Source: Streptomyces sp. NBC_00239 | GTDB lineage: Bacteria; Actinomycetota; Actinomycetes; Streptomycetales; Streptomycetaceae | Length of the DNA: 64,000 nucleotides | Direction of reading: 5' to 3' | NCBI RefSeq assembly: GCF_036194065.1 | Contig: NZ_CP108095.1 | Span: 6,262,001 to 6,326,000 of the forward strand | In this document: in pieces, positions 43,173 through 52,267 of the stretch | How positions within the stretch are numbered: the stretch's first letter is position 1 | Layout: each line of letters opens with the position of its first letter | Program-made: the position numbers and the translations under genes | Notes under the pieces: generated by a model | Told to the model about the DNA's origin: nothing | Seen by the model: only the letters and a program-made list of their open reading frames with translations | The model's database searches: none

Positions 43173-44504
43173 TCAGCGCCCGAAGCGCCCCGCTTCGACC
43201 ACCACCCGGGCGAGTTCGGCGTGGCAGATGTCGCTGTGCGCCCCCGAGGGCGCCCCTCCCCGCCGTACCACCGCCGCCGCGTCCACGCTGACGCAGCCCG
43301 TACGCGGCAGCCCGTCGCGCAGCGCCGCGTCCAGGGTCAGCCGTACCGCGCCGGGCACCGCGTGGATGCCGTCGTGGCCCATCGCGCCCCAGCGGGCGTC
43401 GGACGCGGAGAACCCGGCCGAGTCCCGGGCCAGCCGCGAGGCCAGCGGATAGAACACCCCCAGCGCCGAGTCGTGCCGCGAATGGCACGACACCACCGGC
43501 CCGTCCACCCGGCCGTGCAGCCCGCCCAGATGCCCGCCCCGGCGCCGCTCGTGCGGCAGCGAGGCGGCGAACGCGTAATGGGAAAAGGCGCCCTGAAGGA
43601 GCGTCAGGGACTTCACGGTACGGACCTCCGGCGGCAGTCCGCGCAGTGAGCAGGACACCAGTCGGGCGCCGAAGCTGTGCCCCACGAGGTGGACGCGCAG
43701 CGCGGGCCGGGTCCGGGCGAGCTGACCCAGTACGGGTCCGAGCCCGTGCTCGCCGATGTGGCCGGCCCGCTTCTTCATCGTGTAGTAAGTGGCCTGCCGC
43801 AGCAGTTCCTTGCCGCCGTTCCACAGGGTGCGCAGGCCGCCGCTCAGCGAAGCCGCGGCCCCGCCCGGGGACGGCGGCGCGGCCCCCGACTCGACGAGTG
43901 CCTGCGTGAAGTCCGCGCACACGCCCAGCGTGTCGGCGCCGAAGATCGCGGGCACCTGCCCGCCGCCGCCCGCGGAACCGGCGACCGCCGTCGTAGCCGA
44001 CGCTGTGGCTGCCGTCGTCGCCGTCACCAGGCCGTCCGGGAGTCCGGCCAGCGACCGTACCAGCGACCCGAATTCGGCGAACGCGGCCTCCGACTCGGGC
44101 TGGAGGCGCAGGAGTTCGGCGATCCGGTCGAGCTCCGGCCCGCGGCCCGGCCAGAACTCCCCGAGGGCCGCCCGGGTCGCCGCGTCCAGGGCGGGGCCGG
44201 ACTCCCGTCCGCCCGCCGCCTTCGGGGGATCGAAGTCCGGGATCGGCTCGTCCGAGAACCTCATGGCCGGCCACAGCACCCCCGCGTACCCGAGCCGGAC
44301 TCCTGGGGCGGCCAGCTCCGGGAACGGTGCGAAGAACCGGTCGTAGAGCCGGGTGGCGACCGACCGGTCGCTGTTCCAGCCGTGCGAGAAGACGACCAGG
44401 TCGGTGGCGTCCAGCCGGAGCAGCGCCGCCCGCTGCCCGGGATCCGGATCCCCGTCGGCGTCGAAGGTCAGCTCCGTGAACGGCCCCACACCCACACCCG
44501 ACAT
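43173..44504 (-). CDS. Alpha/beta-hydrolase fold protein (443 aa)
   Basis: A serine hydrolase-like protein: oxyanion region VVFSHGWNSD (38-46) and nucleophile elbow GHSFG (Ser277, residues 275-279). A long insertion of about 190 residues between them includes an Ala/Thr/Gly-rich stretch. The C-terminal part has GHDGIHAVPGAVRLTLDAAL, where a catalytic His could lie. No signal peptide. ATG 44504 has GGAGGGGG upstream. Substrate unknown. Confidence 0.85.
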   Translation of the reverse strand: MSGVGVGPFTELTFDADGDPDPGQRAALLRLDATDLVVFSHGWNSDRSVATRLYDRFFAPFPELAAPGVRLGYAGVLWPAMRFSDEPIPDFDPPKAAGGRESGPALDAATRAALGEFWPGRGPELDRIAELLRLQPESEAAFAEFGSLVRSLAGLPDGLVTATTAATASATTAVAGSAGGGGQVPAIFGADTLGVCADFTQALVESGAAPPSPGGAAASLSGGLRTLWNGGKELLRQATYYTMKKRAGHIGEHGLGPVLGQLARTRPALRVHLVGHSFGARLVSCSLRGLPPEVRTVKSLTLLQGAFSHYAFAASLPHERRRGGHLGGLHGRVDGPVVSCHSRHDSALGVFYPLASRLARDSAGFSASDARWGAMGHDGIHAVPGAVRLTLDAALRDGLPRTGCVSVDAAAVVRRGGAPSGAHSDICHAELARVVVEAGRFGR

Positions 44505-44631
44505 GACGTCCCCCTCCGCGAAGCCGAGGCAGTGCACCGGAGCTCCAGCATCCCGCTGCCGCCGCCGCCCGGCCAGAGACGTGACAGGAGAACACCCGCG
44601 CACCTCGTGCGGGCGGATCAGGCGGCGTGTC

Positions 44632-45987
44632 CTACGGGTAGAGCAGGTGGCGTGCGCGCACCGCGCGGAACCGGGCCAGCCCCGGCTGCCAGTCGGCGGC
44701 CACCTCCGCCGGTTCCGCGCCCGAGTCGATCAGCGTCCGGACCCGGTCCGAGCCGGTCAGCCGGTCGATCCAGCGGTCCGCCCGCCAGGCGAAACCGGGC
44801 CAGGTCCGGCGCGCGGTCACGAGCAGGCCGATGCCCGTCAGCACCGGGTCGTACGCCTCGCGGTCGTGGACCAGCAGCCGCACCCCGCCCACGGTCCGGT
44901 CCTTGAACTTCGAGAACACCGGCGTGAAATGGGCCTCCCGCACCCAGACGCCCGGCAGCCCGAGCGCGTCCGCGGCCGCCGCCCACCGCCGGTCCACCCC
45001 TTCCGCGCCCAGCAGTTCGAAGGGGCGGGTGGTGCCACGGCCCTCGGACAGGTTGGTGGCCTCGAACAGGCAGGTCCCCGGGTACACGAGGGCGGTGTCG
45101 GGCGTGGGCATGTTGGGGCTGGGCGGCACCCACGGCAGCCCGGTACCGTCGAAGAACGCGTCCCGCCGCCACCCCTCCATCCGTACGACGTCCAACTCCG
45201 GCCCGCCGGACAGGAATTCGGCGCGGAACAGCCCGGCCAACTCGCCCGCCGTCATCCCGTGGCAGAGCGCGATGGGCGCCCGCCCCACGAAGGTCGCGTA
45301 CGCCGGCTCCAGCACCGGGCCGCACGCCTGCCGGCCGCCCACCGGGTTGGGGCGGTCCAGCACCACCACGGCGAGACCGGCCGACGCGGCCGCCTCCATG
45401 CAGTCGTACAGGGTCCAGATGTACGTGTAGAAGCGGGCGCCGACGTCCTGGATGTCGAAGACGACGGTGTCGACCCCGGCGGCCGTGAACACGTCCGTGA
45501 GCGGGCGGCCGCGCAGCCCGTAGACGTCGTACACCGGCAGCCCGGTCGCCGGATCCCGGGACGGTCCCTCGGAGGAGCCGGCCTGCGCGGTGCCCCGGAA
45601 GCCGTGCTCGGGGCCGAACACCGCGACCAGATCCACCCGGTCGTCCGCGTGCATGACGTCCACGATGTGGTGGCCGTCCGCCGTGATCCCCGTCGGGTTG
45701 GTGACGACGCCGACGCGGCGGCCGGACAGTGCGGCGTATCCGGACTCCGCGAGGCGTGCGAACCCCGTGCGCACGGGGCCCCGGTCGTGGCCGGCGGCGG
45801 CGACGGGAGGAGCGGCGGTGCGCGCAGTGGTGGCGGGAGAAGCGGCGGCGGGGGAGGAGACGCGGGAAGCGGCCGGGGAGGAGGCGGCAGCGGCTGCTCC
45901 CGGCGCCGCGTGCGCCGCGTGCGCCGCGCCCGCGACCCCGGCCGCTCCCGTCAGTGCCAGCAATGCGCGTCGTGACAGCGTCGTCAT
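44632..45987 (-). CDS. Exported NamZ-like exo-beta-N-acetylmuramidase (DUF1343/GH171)
   Basis: DUF1343 proteins include NamZ, which removes N-acetylmuramic acid from muropeptide ends in cell-wall recycling. The 451-aa precursor starts MTTLSRRALLALTGAAG, a Tat-like twin-arginine signal. The family core is clear: GVVTNPTGITADG, AVFGPEHGFRGTAQAG, YGLRGRPLTDVF, DIQDVGARFYTYIWTL and LDRPNPVGG. Homologues are often secreted. ATG 45987 is chosen over 45996. It is divergent from the acyl-CoA island, with an ATACCGACTGGT operator in between. Confidence 0.92.
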   Translation of the reverse strand: MTTLSRRALLALTGAAGVAGAAHAAHAAPGAAAAASSPAASRVSSPAAASPATTARTAAPPVAAAGHDRGPVRTGFARLAESGYAALSGRRVGVVTNPTGITADGHHIVDVMHADDRVDLVAVFGPEHGFRGTAQAGSSEGPSRDPATGLPVYDVYGLRGRPLTDVFTAAGVDTVVFDIQDVGARFYTYIWTLYDCMEAAASAGLAVVVLDRPNPVGGRQACGPVLEPAYATFVGRAPIALCHGMTAGELAGLFRAEFLSGGPELDVVRMEGWRRDAFFDGTGLPWVPPSPNMPTPDTALVYPGTCLFEATNLSEGRGTTRPFELLGAEGVDRRWAAAADALGLPGVWVREAHFTPVFSKFKDRTVGGVRLLVHDREAYDPVLTGIGLLVTARRTWPGFAWRADRWIDRLTGSDRVRTLIDSGAEPAEVAADWQPGLARFRAVRARHLLYP

Positions 45988-46070
45988 GGCGCCCACCGTA
46001 GGGCGGGGCGGGGGAGCGGGCCGGGTCCGCGCGGCCGGGTTCCGGCCGGTTCCACCCCTTCCGGCCGTAC

Positions 46071-46086
46071 ATACCGACTGGTTAGT
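46071..46086 (+). promoter_or_regulatory. ATACCGACTGGT operator of the SDR/acyl-CoA ligase operon
   Basis: ATACCGACTGGTTAGT lies 51 bp before the SDR start. The same 12-mer core is found upstream of the APH-ACAD operon at 52228-52217 (reverse) and, with one change, at 30577-30566. The TetR gene at the end of this operon (49179) is the natural regulator. Confidence 0.75.
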
Positions 46087-46136
46087 CTGCCGCTGGTCCG
46101 GCGGTCGGCCGGGTATCCGGCAGAGAGGTGGTTCCC

Positions 46137-46901
46137 GTGGGCGCTTTCGAGGGACAGGGCGTGGTCGTGACCGGCGCGGGCGGCGGCATCGGGGCCGCGC
46201 TGGCCCGCCGGTTCGCCGCGGAGGGCGCGCGGGTCGTCGTGAACGACCTCGACCCGGAGAAGGCCGCAGCCGTGGCCGCCGAACTCGGCGGCGGGGCCCG
46301 CGCGCTGCCCGGCGACGCCTCGGACGTCGCCGACCGGGCCCGCGAAGCGCTCGGCGGGGCCGTCGACGTGTACTGCGCCAACGCCGGGCTGGGCTCGCCG
46401 GGCGACGCCTTCGCCGCCGAAGAGGTGTGGGAGGCGGCCTGGGACACCAACGTGATGGCGCACGTGCGCGCCGCCCGTGCCCTGCTGCCGCACTGGCTGG
46501 AGCGCGGCAGCGGCCGCTTCGTCTCCACGGTCTCCGCCGCCGGGCTGCTCACCATGATCGGGGCGGCCCCGTACAGCGTCACCAAGCACGGCGCGCTCGC
46601 CTTCGCGGAGTGGCTCTCGCTGACCTACCGGCACCGGGGCGTCGACGTGCACGCCATCTGCCCGCAGGGCGTGCGCACCGACATGCTCACCGCGGCGGGC
46701 AGCGCGGGCGAACTCGTCCTCGCCCCCACGGCGATCACGCCCGAGGCGGTGGCCGACGCGCTGTTCGACGGCATGGCGAAGGGCACCTTCCTGATCCTCC
46801 CGCACCCCGAGGTGGCCGACTACTACGCGACCCGGGCAACGAACCCCGATCGGTGGCTCGGCAGTATGAACCACCTGCAACAGAAGTGGGAGGACGGATG
46901 A
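46137..46901 (+). CDS. Short-chain dehydrogenase/reductase
   Basis: The 254-aa protein has the NAD(P) motif TGAGGGIG (12-19), NAG (82-84), Ser133 and the catalytic YSVTK (Tyr146, Lys150). It is first in a coupled operon with an acyl-CoA ligase (ATGA overlap) and a TetR gene, so a role in oxidising a 3-hydroxyacyl-CoA or related alcohol is likely. GTG 46137 is chosen for AGAGAGG nine bases upstream; GTG 46128 is an alternative. Confidence 0.92.
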   Translation: MGAFEGQGVVVTGAGGGIGAALARRFAAEGARVVVNDLDPEKAAAVAAELGGGARALPGDASDVADRAREALGGAVDVYCANAGLGSPGDAFAAEEVWEAAWDTNVMAHVRAARALLPHWLERGSGRFVSTVSAAGLLTMIGAAPYSVTKHGALAFAEWLSLTYRHRGVDVHAICPQGVRTDMLTAAGSAGELVLAPTAITPEAVADALFDGMAKGTFLILPHPEVADYYATRATNPDRWLGSMNHLQQKWEDG

Positions 46902-49138
46902 CACACCTGGGGGCGACGGCGGGACCGGGGTCAGCGGCGGGGTCGGGGCCTCGGTCGGGGTCGGGACCGAGGCCAGGGTCGGGGGCGAGGTCGGCGTCGG
47001 GACCGAGGCCGGGGCCAGGGCCAGGGTCGGCGTCGGGACCGGGGCCGGGGTCAGGGTCGGCGTCAGGGCCGGGGCCGGGGCCGGGGTCAGGGTCGGTGCC
47101 CGGGGCGGGGCCGGGGTCCGGGGTCCGGCCCGGGGTGCCGGTCGGGTCGCGGTACGCGGCCAAGCCGTGGCTCGGGCTGCTCAGTGCGGCGCAGCTGGCG
47201 CCGGTGAGCCCCGGGCCGAGCGTGCTGCGTGCCTTCCGGGACGCCGTCGGGCGGGCCCCCGAGCGGGTCGCGCTCGCCTACTTCGACGGGCGGGTCAGTT
47301 ACCGGGAGGCCGACGCGCTGTCCGACTCCATCGCCGGGCACCTTGCCGCGCGCGGGGTGCGGGCCGGGGACCGGGTCGCCGTCATGCTCCAGAACACCCC
47401 GCACTTCGTGCTCGCGGTGCTCGCCGCCTGGAAGGCGGGGGCGATCGTGGTGCCGGTCAATCCGATGTACCGGGGTGGGGAGGTGGCGCACGTGTTGCGG
47501 GACGCGGAGCCGGCTGCGCTGATCTGCTCCGACCGAGCCTGGGAAACCTACCTCCGCGCCACGGTCGCCTCGACCGCAGCCCCCTCACCGGCCGACCGCG
47601 ACACACCCCCAGCCTCACCGGCTGGCGGGGCGCAACCTCCAGCCTTGCCGGCTGGCGGGGTGCAGTCCCCAGCCTTGGCGGCTAGCGAGGTGCAATTTCC
47701 AGCCTCGCCGGCGTTTGAGGCGCGGGGTTTGGGGCGGAGCCCCAAGGACAACCCGGCTCCGCCGGGCACCGGGCTCCGCCCGGACCCGCGCCTCAAACGC
47801 CGGCGAGGCTGGAACGGGCCCCCTGCCCCGGCGGGGTCGGGGAGTGGAGGCCTTACCCCGGCGGGGTCGGGCGGTGAGCGCAGCAGGCCGGTGGCTGCGC
47901 GCAGTGCAGGCGTGCCGGGCGGGCTCGCCGTGCTCACCGTCGACGTGCACACGATGCAAGGCCGTGACGATCTGCGGACCCTGCCCGGAGGGCCCCGGCT
48001 GGCCGTGCCGGGCGACGCGGACGACCTGGTGGAGGTGGCCCGCCGCGGCCACCCCGCGCCGGACGTGGCCGAGCCCGGCCCGGGCGACATCGCGCTGCTC
48101 AGCTATACCTCCGGCACCAGCGGCACCCCCAAGGGCGCCATGAACCCGCACGGGGCGCTCACGTACAACGCCGAACGGCAGCGGGCCGCGCACGGGCTGC
48201 CCGAGGGGTCCTGCTACTTCGCCCTCGCGCCGCTGTTCCACATCACCGGCATGGTCTGCGAGCTCGCCGCCTGCTTCGTCAACGCCGGCACCCTCGCGCT
48301 CGCCCACCGCTTCGAGGCCGGCGTGGTCCTCGACGCTTTCCGCGAGCACCGGCCGGCGTACGCCATCGGCCCGGCCACCGCCTTCACGGCCCTGGCCGCG
48401 CACCCCGACAGCACGCGCGACCACTTCTCCTCGTTCCGGATCCTGTCCTCCGGCGGCGCCCCGCTGCCGCCCGCGCTCGTCGCCCGGCTGCGCGCCGACT
48501 ACGGCGTCCACCTGCGCAACGGCTACGGGCTCACCGAGTGCACCGCGCCCTGCGCCTCCGTGCCCCCGCACCGCGAGGCTCCCGTGGACCCGGCCACCGG
48601 CACCCTCTCGGTCGGCGCGCCCGGCCCCGACACGGTCGTGCGCATCGTCGACGAGCAGGGCGCCGAGGTGCCCTTCGGCGAGCCCGGCGAGATCGTCGTA
48701 CGCGGCCCCCAGGTGGTGCCCGGCTACTGGCGGCTGCCCGACGCCACCGCGGCCGCCTTCCCCGGCGGCGAACTGCGCACCGGCGACATCGGGTTCATGG
48801 ACCCCGACGGCTGGCTGTACGTCGTCGACCGCAAGAAGGACATGATCATCGCCTCCGGCTTCAAGGTGTGGCCGCGCGAGGTCGAGGACGTGCTCTACAC
48901 GCACCCCGCCGTCCGCGAGGCCGCCGTCGTCGGCGTCCCGCACGCGTACCGCGGCGAGACCGTCAAGGCGTACGTGAGCCTGCGGCCCGGTGCGACGGCC
49001 GACCCCGACGAACTGGCGGCGTACTGCGCCGCCAGGCTGGCCGCGTACAAGTACCCGCGCGAAGTGGAGATCCTCCCGGTGCTGCCCACGACCACGAGTG
49101 GGAAGATCCTGCGGCGGGAGCTGCGCGCACGTGGCTGA
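46898..49138 (+). CDS. Acyl-CoA ligase (ANL superfamily) with in-frame repeat insertions
   Basis: Activates a carboxylic acid to its CoA ester via an acyl-AMP. Core motifs are intact: the P-loop [11 protein letters not shown] near residue 404, [50 protein letters not shown] and the C-terminal lysine in [10 protein letters not shown]. At 746 aa it is about 200 residues too long. The excess is an N-terminal Gly/Ser/Pro/Arg repeat tract (residues about 5-75) and an insert of about 120 residues (about 220-345) containing copy C of the 114-bp element and its satellites. The insert lies before the P-loop, within the N-terminal domain. Both keep the frame. The start overlaps the SDR stop (ATGA), with GGGAGGACGG upstream. 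Confidence 0.9.
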   Translation: MTHLGATAGPGSAAGSGPRSGSGPRPGSGARSASGPRPGPGPGSASGPGPGSGSASGPGPGPGSGSVPGAGPGSGVRPGVPVGSRYAAKPWLGLLSAAQLAPVSPGPSVLRAFRDAVGRAPERVALAYFDGRVSYREADALSDSIAGHLAARGVRAGDRVAVMLQNTPHFVLAVLAAWKAGAIVVPVNPMYRGGEVAHVLRDAEPAALICSDRAWETYLRATVASTAAPSPADRDTPPASPAGGAQPPALPAGGVQSPALAASEVQFPASPAFEARGLGRSPKDNPAPPGTGLRPDPRLKRRRGWNGPPAPAGSGSGGLTPAGSGGERSRPVAARSAGVPGGLAVLTVDVHTMQGRDDLRTLPGGPRLAVPGDADDLVEVARRGHPAPDVAEPGPGDIALLSYTSGTSGTPKGAMNPHGALTYNAERQRAAHGLPEGSCYFALAPLFHITGMVCELAACFVNAGTLALAHRFEAGVVLDAFREHRPAYAIGPATAFTALAAHPDSTRDHFSSFRILSSGGAPLPPALVARLRADYGVHLRNGYGLTECTAPCASVPPHREAPVDPATGTLSVGAPGPDTVVRIVDEQGAEVPFGEPGEIVVRGPQVVPGYWRLPDATAAAFPGGELRTGDIGFMDPDGWLYVVDRKKDMIIASGFKVWPREVEDVLYTHPAVREAAVVGVPHAYRGETVKAYVSLRPGATADPDELAAYCAARLAAYKYPREVEILPVLPTTTSGKILRRELRARG
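46910..47140 (+). repeat. GC-rich minisatellite at the 5' end of the acyl-CoA ligase gene
   Basis: Irregular units such as GGGTCGGGGCCGAGGTC and GGGGCCGGGGTCAGGGTCGG repeat over about 230 bp. They encode Gly-Ser-Gly-Pro-Arg sequence with no folded character. The normal ligase fold starts after it, near [17 protein letters not shown]. Confidence 0.85.
47560..47698 (+). repeat. Satellite units inside the ligase gene, preceding element copy C
   Basis: Three to four copies of a unit of about 33 bp, CCAGCCTTGCCGGCTGGCGG followed by GGTGCA, run directly into the left arm of the element at 47699. They resemble the satellites that flank the intergenic copies, so core and satellites arrived or expanded together within the coding sequence. 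Confidence 0.8.
47699..47812. repeat. 114-bp cloverleaf-like element, copy C, inside a coding sequence
   Basis: Identical layout to the copy at 5078, with perfect 28-bp terminal arms at 47699-47726 and 47785-47812 and the three GGA/TCC-loop hairpins. It starts exactly on a codon boundary (codon 268) and spans 38 codons, so it keeps the frame of the acyl-CoA ligase. The encoded peptide begins [20 protein letters not shown]. Confidence 0.93.
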
Positions 49139-49178
49139 GTTCCCGCGTACGACCGGCAAGCCAGGAGAGGCGGCGGAC

Positions 49179-49787
49179 ATGGCCATGACCACGGGAACGG
49201 GCGGCGGCGGCGAGGACGAGACGCCCGTGCCGCAGCGGCTGATGGCAGTCGCCACCCGGCTGTTCGCCGAACGCGGCTACGACCGGACCTCCGTCCAGGA
49301 GATCGTCGAGGCCGCCGGCGTCACCAAGGGCGCGCTCTACCACTACTTCGGCTCGAAGGACGACCTGCTGCACGAGGTGTACGCGCGCATGCTGCGCCTC
49401 CAGCAGGAGCGGCTCGACGCGATCGCCGGCTCCGGCGGCCCGGTCGAGGAGCGGCTGCGTGCAGCGGCCGCCGACGTCGTCGTCACCACCATCGAGAACC
49501 TCGACGACGCGATGATCTTCTTCCGGTCGATGCACCAGCTCAGCCCCGAGAAGAGCAAGCAGGTCAGGGCGGAACGACGGCGCTACCACGAGCGGTTCCG
49601 GGCCCTGGTCGAGGAGGGGCAGCGCGGCGGGGTCTTCTCCACCGACACCCCCGCCGACCTGGTGGTGGACTACCACTTCGGTTCCGTGCACCACCTGTCC
49701 ACCTGGTACCGGGCGGACGGCGAACTGAGCGCGCAGCAGGTCGCCGACCACATGGCGGACCTCCTGCTGCGAGCCCTGCGCCCCTGA
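49179..49787 (+). CDS. TetR-family regulator of the acyl-CoA island
   Basis: The 202-aa protein has HTH PQRLMAVATRLFAERGYDRT SVQEIVEAAGVTKGALYHYF and a helical domain with SMHQLSPEKSKQVRAERRRYHE, as in acyl-CoA-responsive actinobacterial TetRs. It follows the ligase by 40 bp. ATG 49179 has AGGAGAGG upstream; a GTG at 49131 overlapping the ligase stop is also in frame. It probably binds ATACCGACTGGT at 46071 and 52228. Confidence 0.9.
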   Translation: MAMTTGTGGGGEDETPVPQRLMAVATRLFAERGYDRTSVQEIVEAAGVTKGALYHYFGSKDDLLHEVYARMLRLQQERLDAIAGSGGPVEERLRAAAADVVVTTIENLDDAMIFFRSMHQLSPEKSKQVRAERRRYHERFRALVEEGQRGGVFSTDTPADLVVDYHFGSVHHLSTWYRADGELSAQQVADHMADLLLRALRP

Positions 49788-49835
49788 AGCCGCCTGCCCC
49801 CCTGAAGCCGCGCCCCTGAAGCCGCGCCCCACCCT

Positions 49836-49863
49836 CGCGCCCCTGACACGGCTCAGGGGCGCG
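49836..49863. terminator. Bidirectional terminator between tetR and the acyl-CoA dehydrogenase
   Basis: CGCGCCCCTGA (49836-49846) and TCAGGGGCGCG (49853-49863) are perfectly complementary, with loop CACGGC, between two convergent genes. CCCCTGAAGCCGCG direct repeats precede it. Confidence 0.8.
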
Positions 49864-49887
49864 TACGCGGACCTCGACCCGAGCCCC

Positions 49888-51111
49888 CTACACCCCGTAC
49901 CTCTTGAGTTCCTGCCGGGCCAGCGACCGCTGGTGGACCTCGTCGGGCCCGTCGGCCAGTCTCAGGGTGCGCGCCGCCGCCCACAGTTCCGCCAGCGGGA
50001 AGTCCTGGCTCACCCCGCCCGCGCCGTGCAGCTGGACCGCCCGGTCGAGGATGTCCGCCACCGCCCGCGGGGTGGCGATCTTGATGGCCTGGATCTCGGT
50101 GTGCGCCCCGCGGTTGCCGACCGTGTCCATCAGCCAGGCCGTCTTCAGCACCAGCAGGCGCAGCTGCTCCACCGTCACCCGCGCGTCCGCGATCCAGTTC
50201 TGCACGACGCCCTGCGCGGCGAGCGGCTTGCCGAAGGCGGTGCGGGCCACCGCCCGCCGGCACATCAGCTCGATCGCGCGCTCCGCCATGCCGATCAGCC
50301 GCATGCAGTGGTGGATCCGGCCCGGGCCGAGCCGGGCCTGGGCGATGGCGAATCCGCCGCCCTCCTCGCCGATCAGGCTGTCGGCGGGTACCCGTACCCC
50401 GTCGAAGCGGACCTCGGCGTGCCCGCCGTGGTAGTGGTCCTCGTACCCGTAGACGGTCATCGCCCGCCGTACCTCGACGCCGGGGGTGTCCCGCGGCACG
50501 AGGATCATCGACTGGCGGCGGCGCGGGTCGGCGCCGTCGGGGTCGGTCTGGCCCATCACGATGAAGATCCGGCAGTCCGGGTTCATCGCCCCGGAGATGT
50601 ACCACTTGCGTCCGGTGACCACGTACGAGCCCCCGTCAGGGGTCCGTTCGATCCGGGTCTCGATGTTCGTGGCGTCCGAGGAGGCCACCTCGGGCTCGGT
50701 CATCGCGAAGGCCGAGCGGATCTCCCCGGCCAGCAGCGGCGCCAGCCACTGCGCGCGCTGCGCCGGGCTGCCGAACTGGGCCAGCAGTTCCATGTTCCCG
50801 GTGTCCGGGGCCGCGCAGTTGAGGGCCGTCGGCGCGAGCTGCGGGCTGCGGCCGGTGATCTCGGCGAGCGGCGCGTACTGCAGGTTGGTCAGTCCCGCGC
50901 CGTGCTCGGCGTCGGGCAGGAAGAGGTTCCACAGCCCCTGCCGCCGGGCCTGAGCCTTCAGTTCCGCGACGACCGGCGGGGTGTCCCACGGCGAGGCGAG
51001 CTTGGCCCGCTGCTCCTCGGCGACCGCCTCGGCCGGGTACACGTACGCGTCCATGAAGGCGAGCAGCCGCTCCCGCAGCTCCTCGGTGCGTGCGTCGAAT
51101 GCGAAGTCCAT
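49888..51111 (-). CDS. Acyl-CoA dehydrogenase, ACAD10/11-LvaC type
   Basis: The 407-aa flavoprotein has FAMTEPEVASSDATNIET, the signature of the ACAD11-like group rather than the usual TEPxAGSD. It also has RTAFGKPLAAQGVVQNWIAD and the end LRLADGPDEVHQRSLARQEL, where the position of the usual catalytic Glu is Asp. It lies 9 bp after a phosphotransferase gene. In mammals ACAD10/11 are fusions of the same two domains, and in Pseudomonas LvaA/LvaC act together on 4-hydroxyacyl-CoA; this is the likely pathway here. ATG 51111 is the natural start. Confidence 0.9.
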   Translation of the reverse strand: MDFAFDARTEELRERLLAFMDAYVYPAEAVAEEQRAKLASPWDTPPVVAELKAQARRQGLWNLFLPDAEHGAGLTNLQYAPLAEITGRSPQLAPTALNCAAPDTGNMELLAQFGSPAQRAQWLAPLLAGEIRSAFAMTEPEVASSDATNIETRIERTPDGGSYVVTGRKWYISGAMNPDCRIFIVMGQTDPDGADPRRRQSMILVPRDTPGVEVRRAMTVYGYEDHYHGGHAEVRFDGVRVPADSLIGEEGGGFAIAQARLGPGRIHHCMRLIGMAERAIELMCRRAVARTAFGKPLAAQGVVQNWIADARVTVEQLRLLVLKTAWLMDTVGNRGAHTEIQAIKIATPRAVADILDRAVQLHGAGGVSQDFPLAELWAAARTLRLADGPDEVHQRSLARQELKRYGV

Positions 51112-51120
51112 GGCGGTCTC

Positions 51121-52155
51121 TCAGCCTTCCTGGAGGGTGGTCAGGCCGTGTGCGATGAAGACCGGGACCAGTTCGCCGATCCGGTCGAAGCCGGCGCCGA
51201 CGGTCTGGCCCAGCGTGAAGCGGTAGTGGATGCCCTCCAGGATCACGGCGAGTTTGAACCAGGCGAACGCCGTGTACCAGGAGATCTCCCCGGTGTCCCG
51301 GCCGGACCGGGCGGCGTACCGCTCGATCAGCTCGGCCGGCGCCGGATGCCCCGGGGCGCCGCTCGTCGTGCTCACCGGGGAATCCGTCAGCCCCAGGTCG
51401 GAGCTGTACATCGCCAGCAGCCCGAGGTCCGTCAGCGGGTCGCCGAGCGTGGACATCTCCCAGTCCAGCACCGCCCGGATCGAGTCGTCGGCGCCGATCA
51501 GCACGTTGTCCAGTCGGAAGTCGCCGTGGACGACGGCCGGCGCGGGGGAGTGCGGCAGCGCGCGGCCCAGCGCGCCGTGCAACTCGTCGATGCCGGCCAG
51601 TTCGCGCCCGCGCGAGGCCGCGAGCTGCTTGCCCCAGCGGCGCAGCTGCCGGTCCAGGAAGCCCTCGGGCCGCCCGAAGTCCGCCAGCCCGACCGCGGCC
51701 GGGTCCACCGCGTGCAGCTCCACCAGCGTGTCCACCAGGCCCAGCACGGCCTGCCGGGTGCGCTCCGGGCCGAGCGCCGCCAGCTGCCCCGCGGTCCGGT
51801 ACGGGACGCCCTCGACGAACTCCATGACGTAGAACGGCGCCCCGAGCACGGAGTCGTCCTCGCACAGCAGCAGCGGCGCCGGCACGGGCACGGCCGTCCC
51901 GTGCAGGGCCGCGATCACGCGGTGCTCGCGGCCCATGTCGTGCGCGGTGGCCAGCACGTGCCCCAGCGGTGGGCGCCGCACCACCCAGCGGGCGGAGCCG
52001 TCGGTCACCTCGTACGTGAGGTTGGAGCGGCCGCCCTCGATCAGCCGGGCGGTCAGCGGCCCGCCGGTCAGGCCGGGCCGGACGCGCTCCAGATGGGCGC
52101 GCAACCGGTCCGGGTCCAGGCCCCTGGGGGCGGCGGCCGGGGTCGCTGGCGTCAT
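51121..52155 (-). CDS. APH-like phosphotransferase (ACAD10/LvaA type)
   Basis: The 344-aa aminoglycoside-phosphotransferase-fold kinase has the nucleotide-proximal GGRSNLTYEV (41-50), catalytic HGDFRLDN (210-217, Asp212) and Mg-binding VLDWEMSTLGDP (Asp231). It sits first in an operon with the ACAD. The pairing suggests phosphorylation of a 4-hydroxyacyl-CoA before elimination and rehydration, not antibiotic resistance. ATG 52155 has GGAGGT eight bases upstream. The operator at 52211-52230 is 55 bp upstream. Confidence 0.88.
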   Translation of the reverse strand: MTPATPAAAPRGLDPDRLRAHLERVRPGLTGGPLTARLIEGGRSNLTYEVTDGSARWVVRRPPLGHVLATAHDMGREHRVIAALHGTAVPVPAPLLLCEDDSVLGAPFYVMEFVEGVPYRTAGQLAALGPERTRQAVLGLVDTLVELHAVDPAAVGLADFGRPEGFLDRQLRRWGKQLAASRGRELAGIDELHGALGRALPHSPAPAVVHGDFRLDNVLIGADDSIRAVLDWEMSTLGDPLTDLGLLAMYSSDLGLTDSPVSTTSGAPGHPAPAELIERYAARSGRDTGEISWYTAFAWFKLAVILEGIHYRFTLGQTVGAGFDRIGELVPVFIAHGLTTLQEG

Positions 52156-52210
52156 GGTGCGTACCTCCGTGCGGAGTGGACGGGTCCCGTGGTGACGATC
52201 TCGGGCCATC

Positions 52211-52230
52211 ATGCCGACCAGTCGGTATGC
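52211..52230 (-). promoter_or_regulatory. ATACCGACTGGTCGGCAT operator of the APH-ACAD operon
   Basis: An almost perfect palindrome on the reverse strand (arms ATACCGAC and GTCGGCAT). The first 12 bases equal the site at 46071, so the two operons of this island share a regulator. Confidence 0.78.
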
Positions 52231-52267
52231 CGTCCAGGGGGCGGGCCGGATTCCGCCGCCCCGAGCA

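Noticed and set aside
51121..52155. Aminoglycoside resistance phosphotransferase
   Set aside because: The APH fold is present, but the operon with an ACAD11-like gene points to acyl-CoA metabolism.
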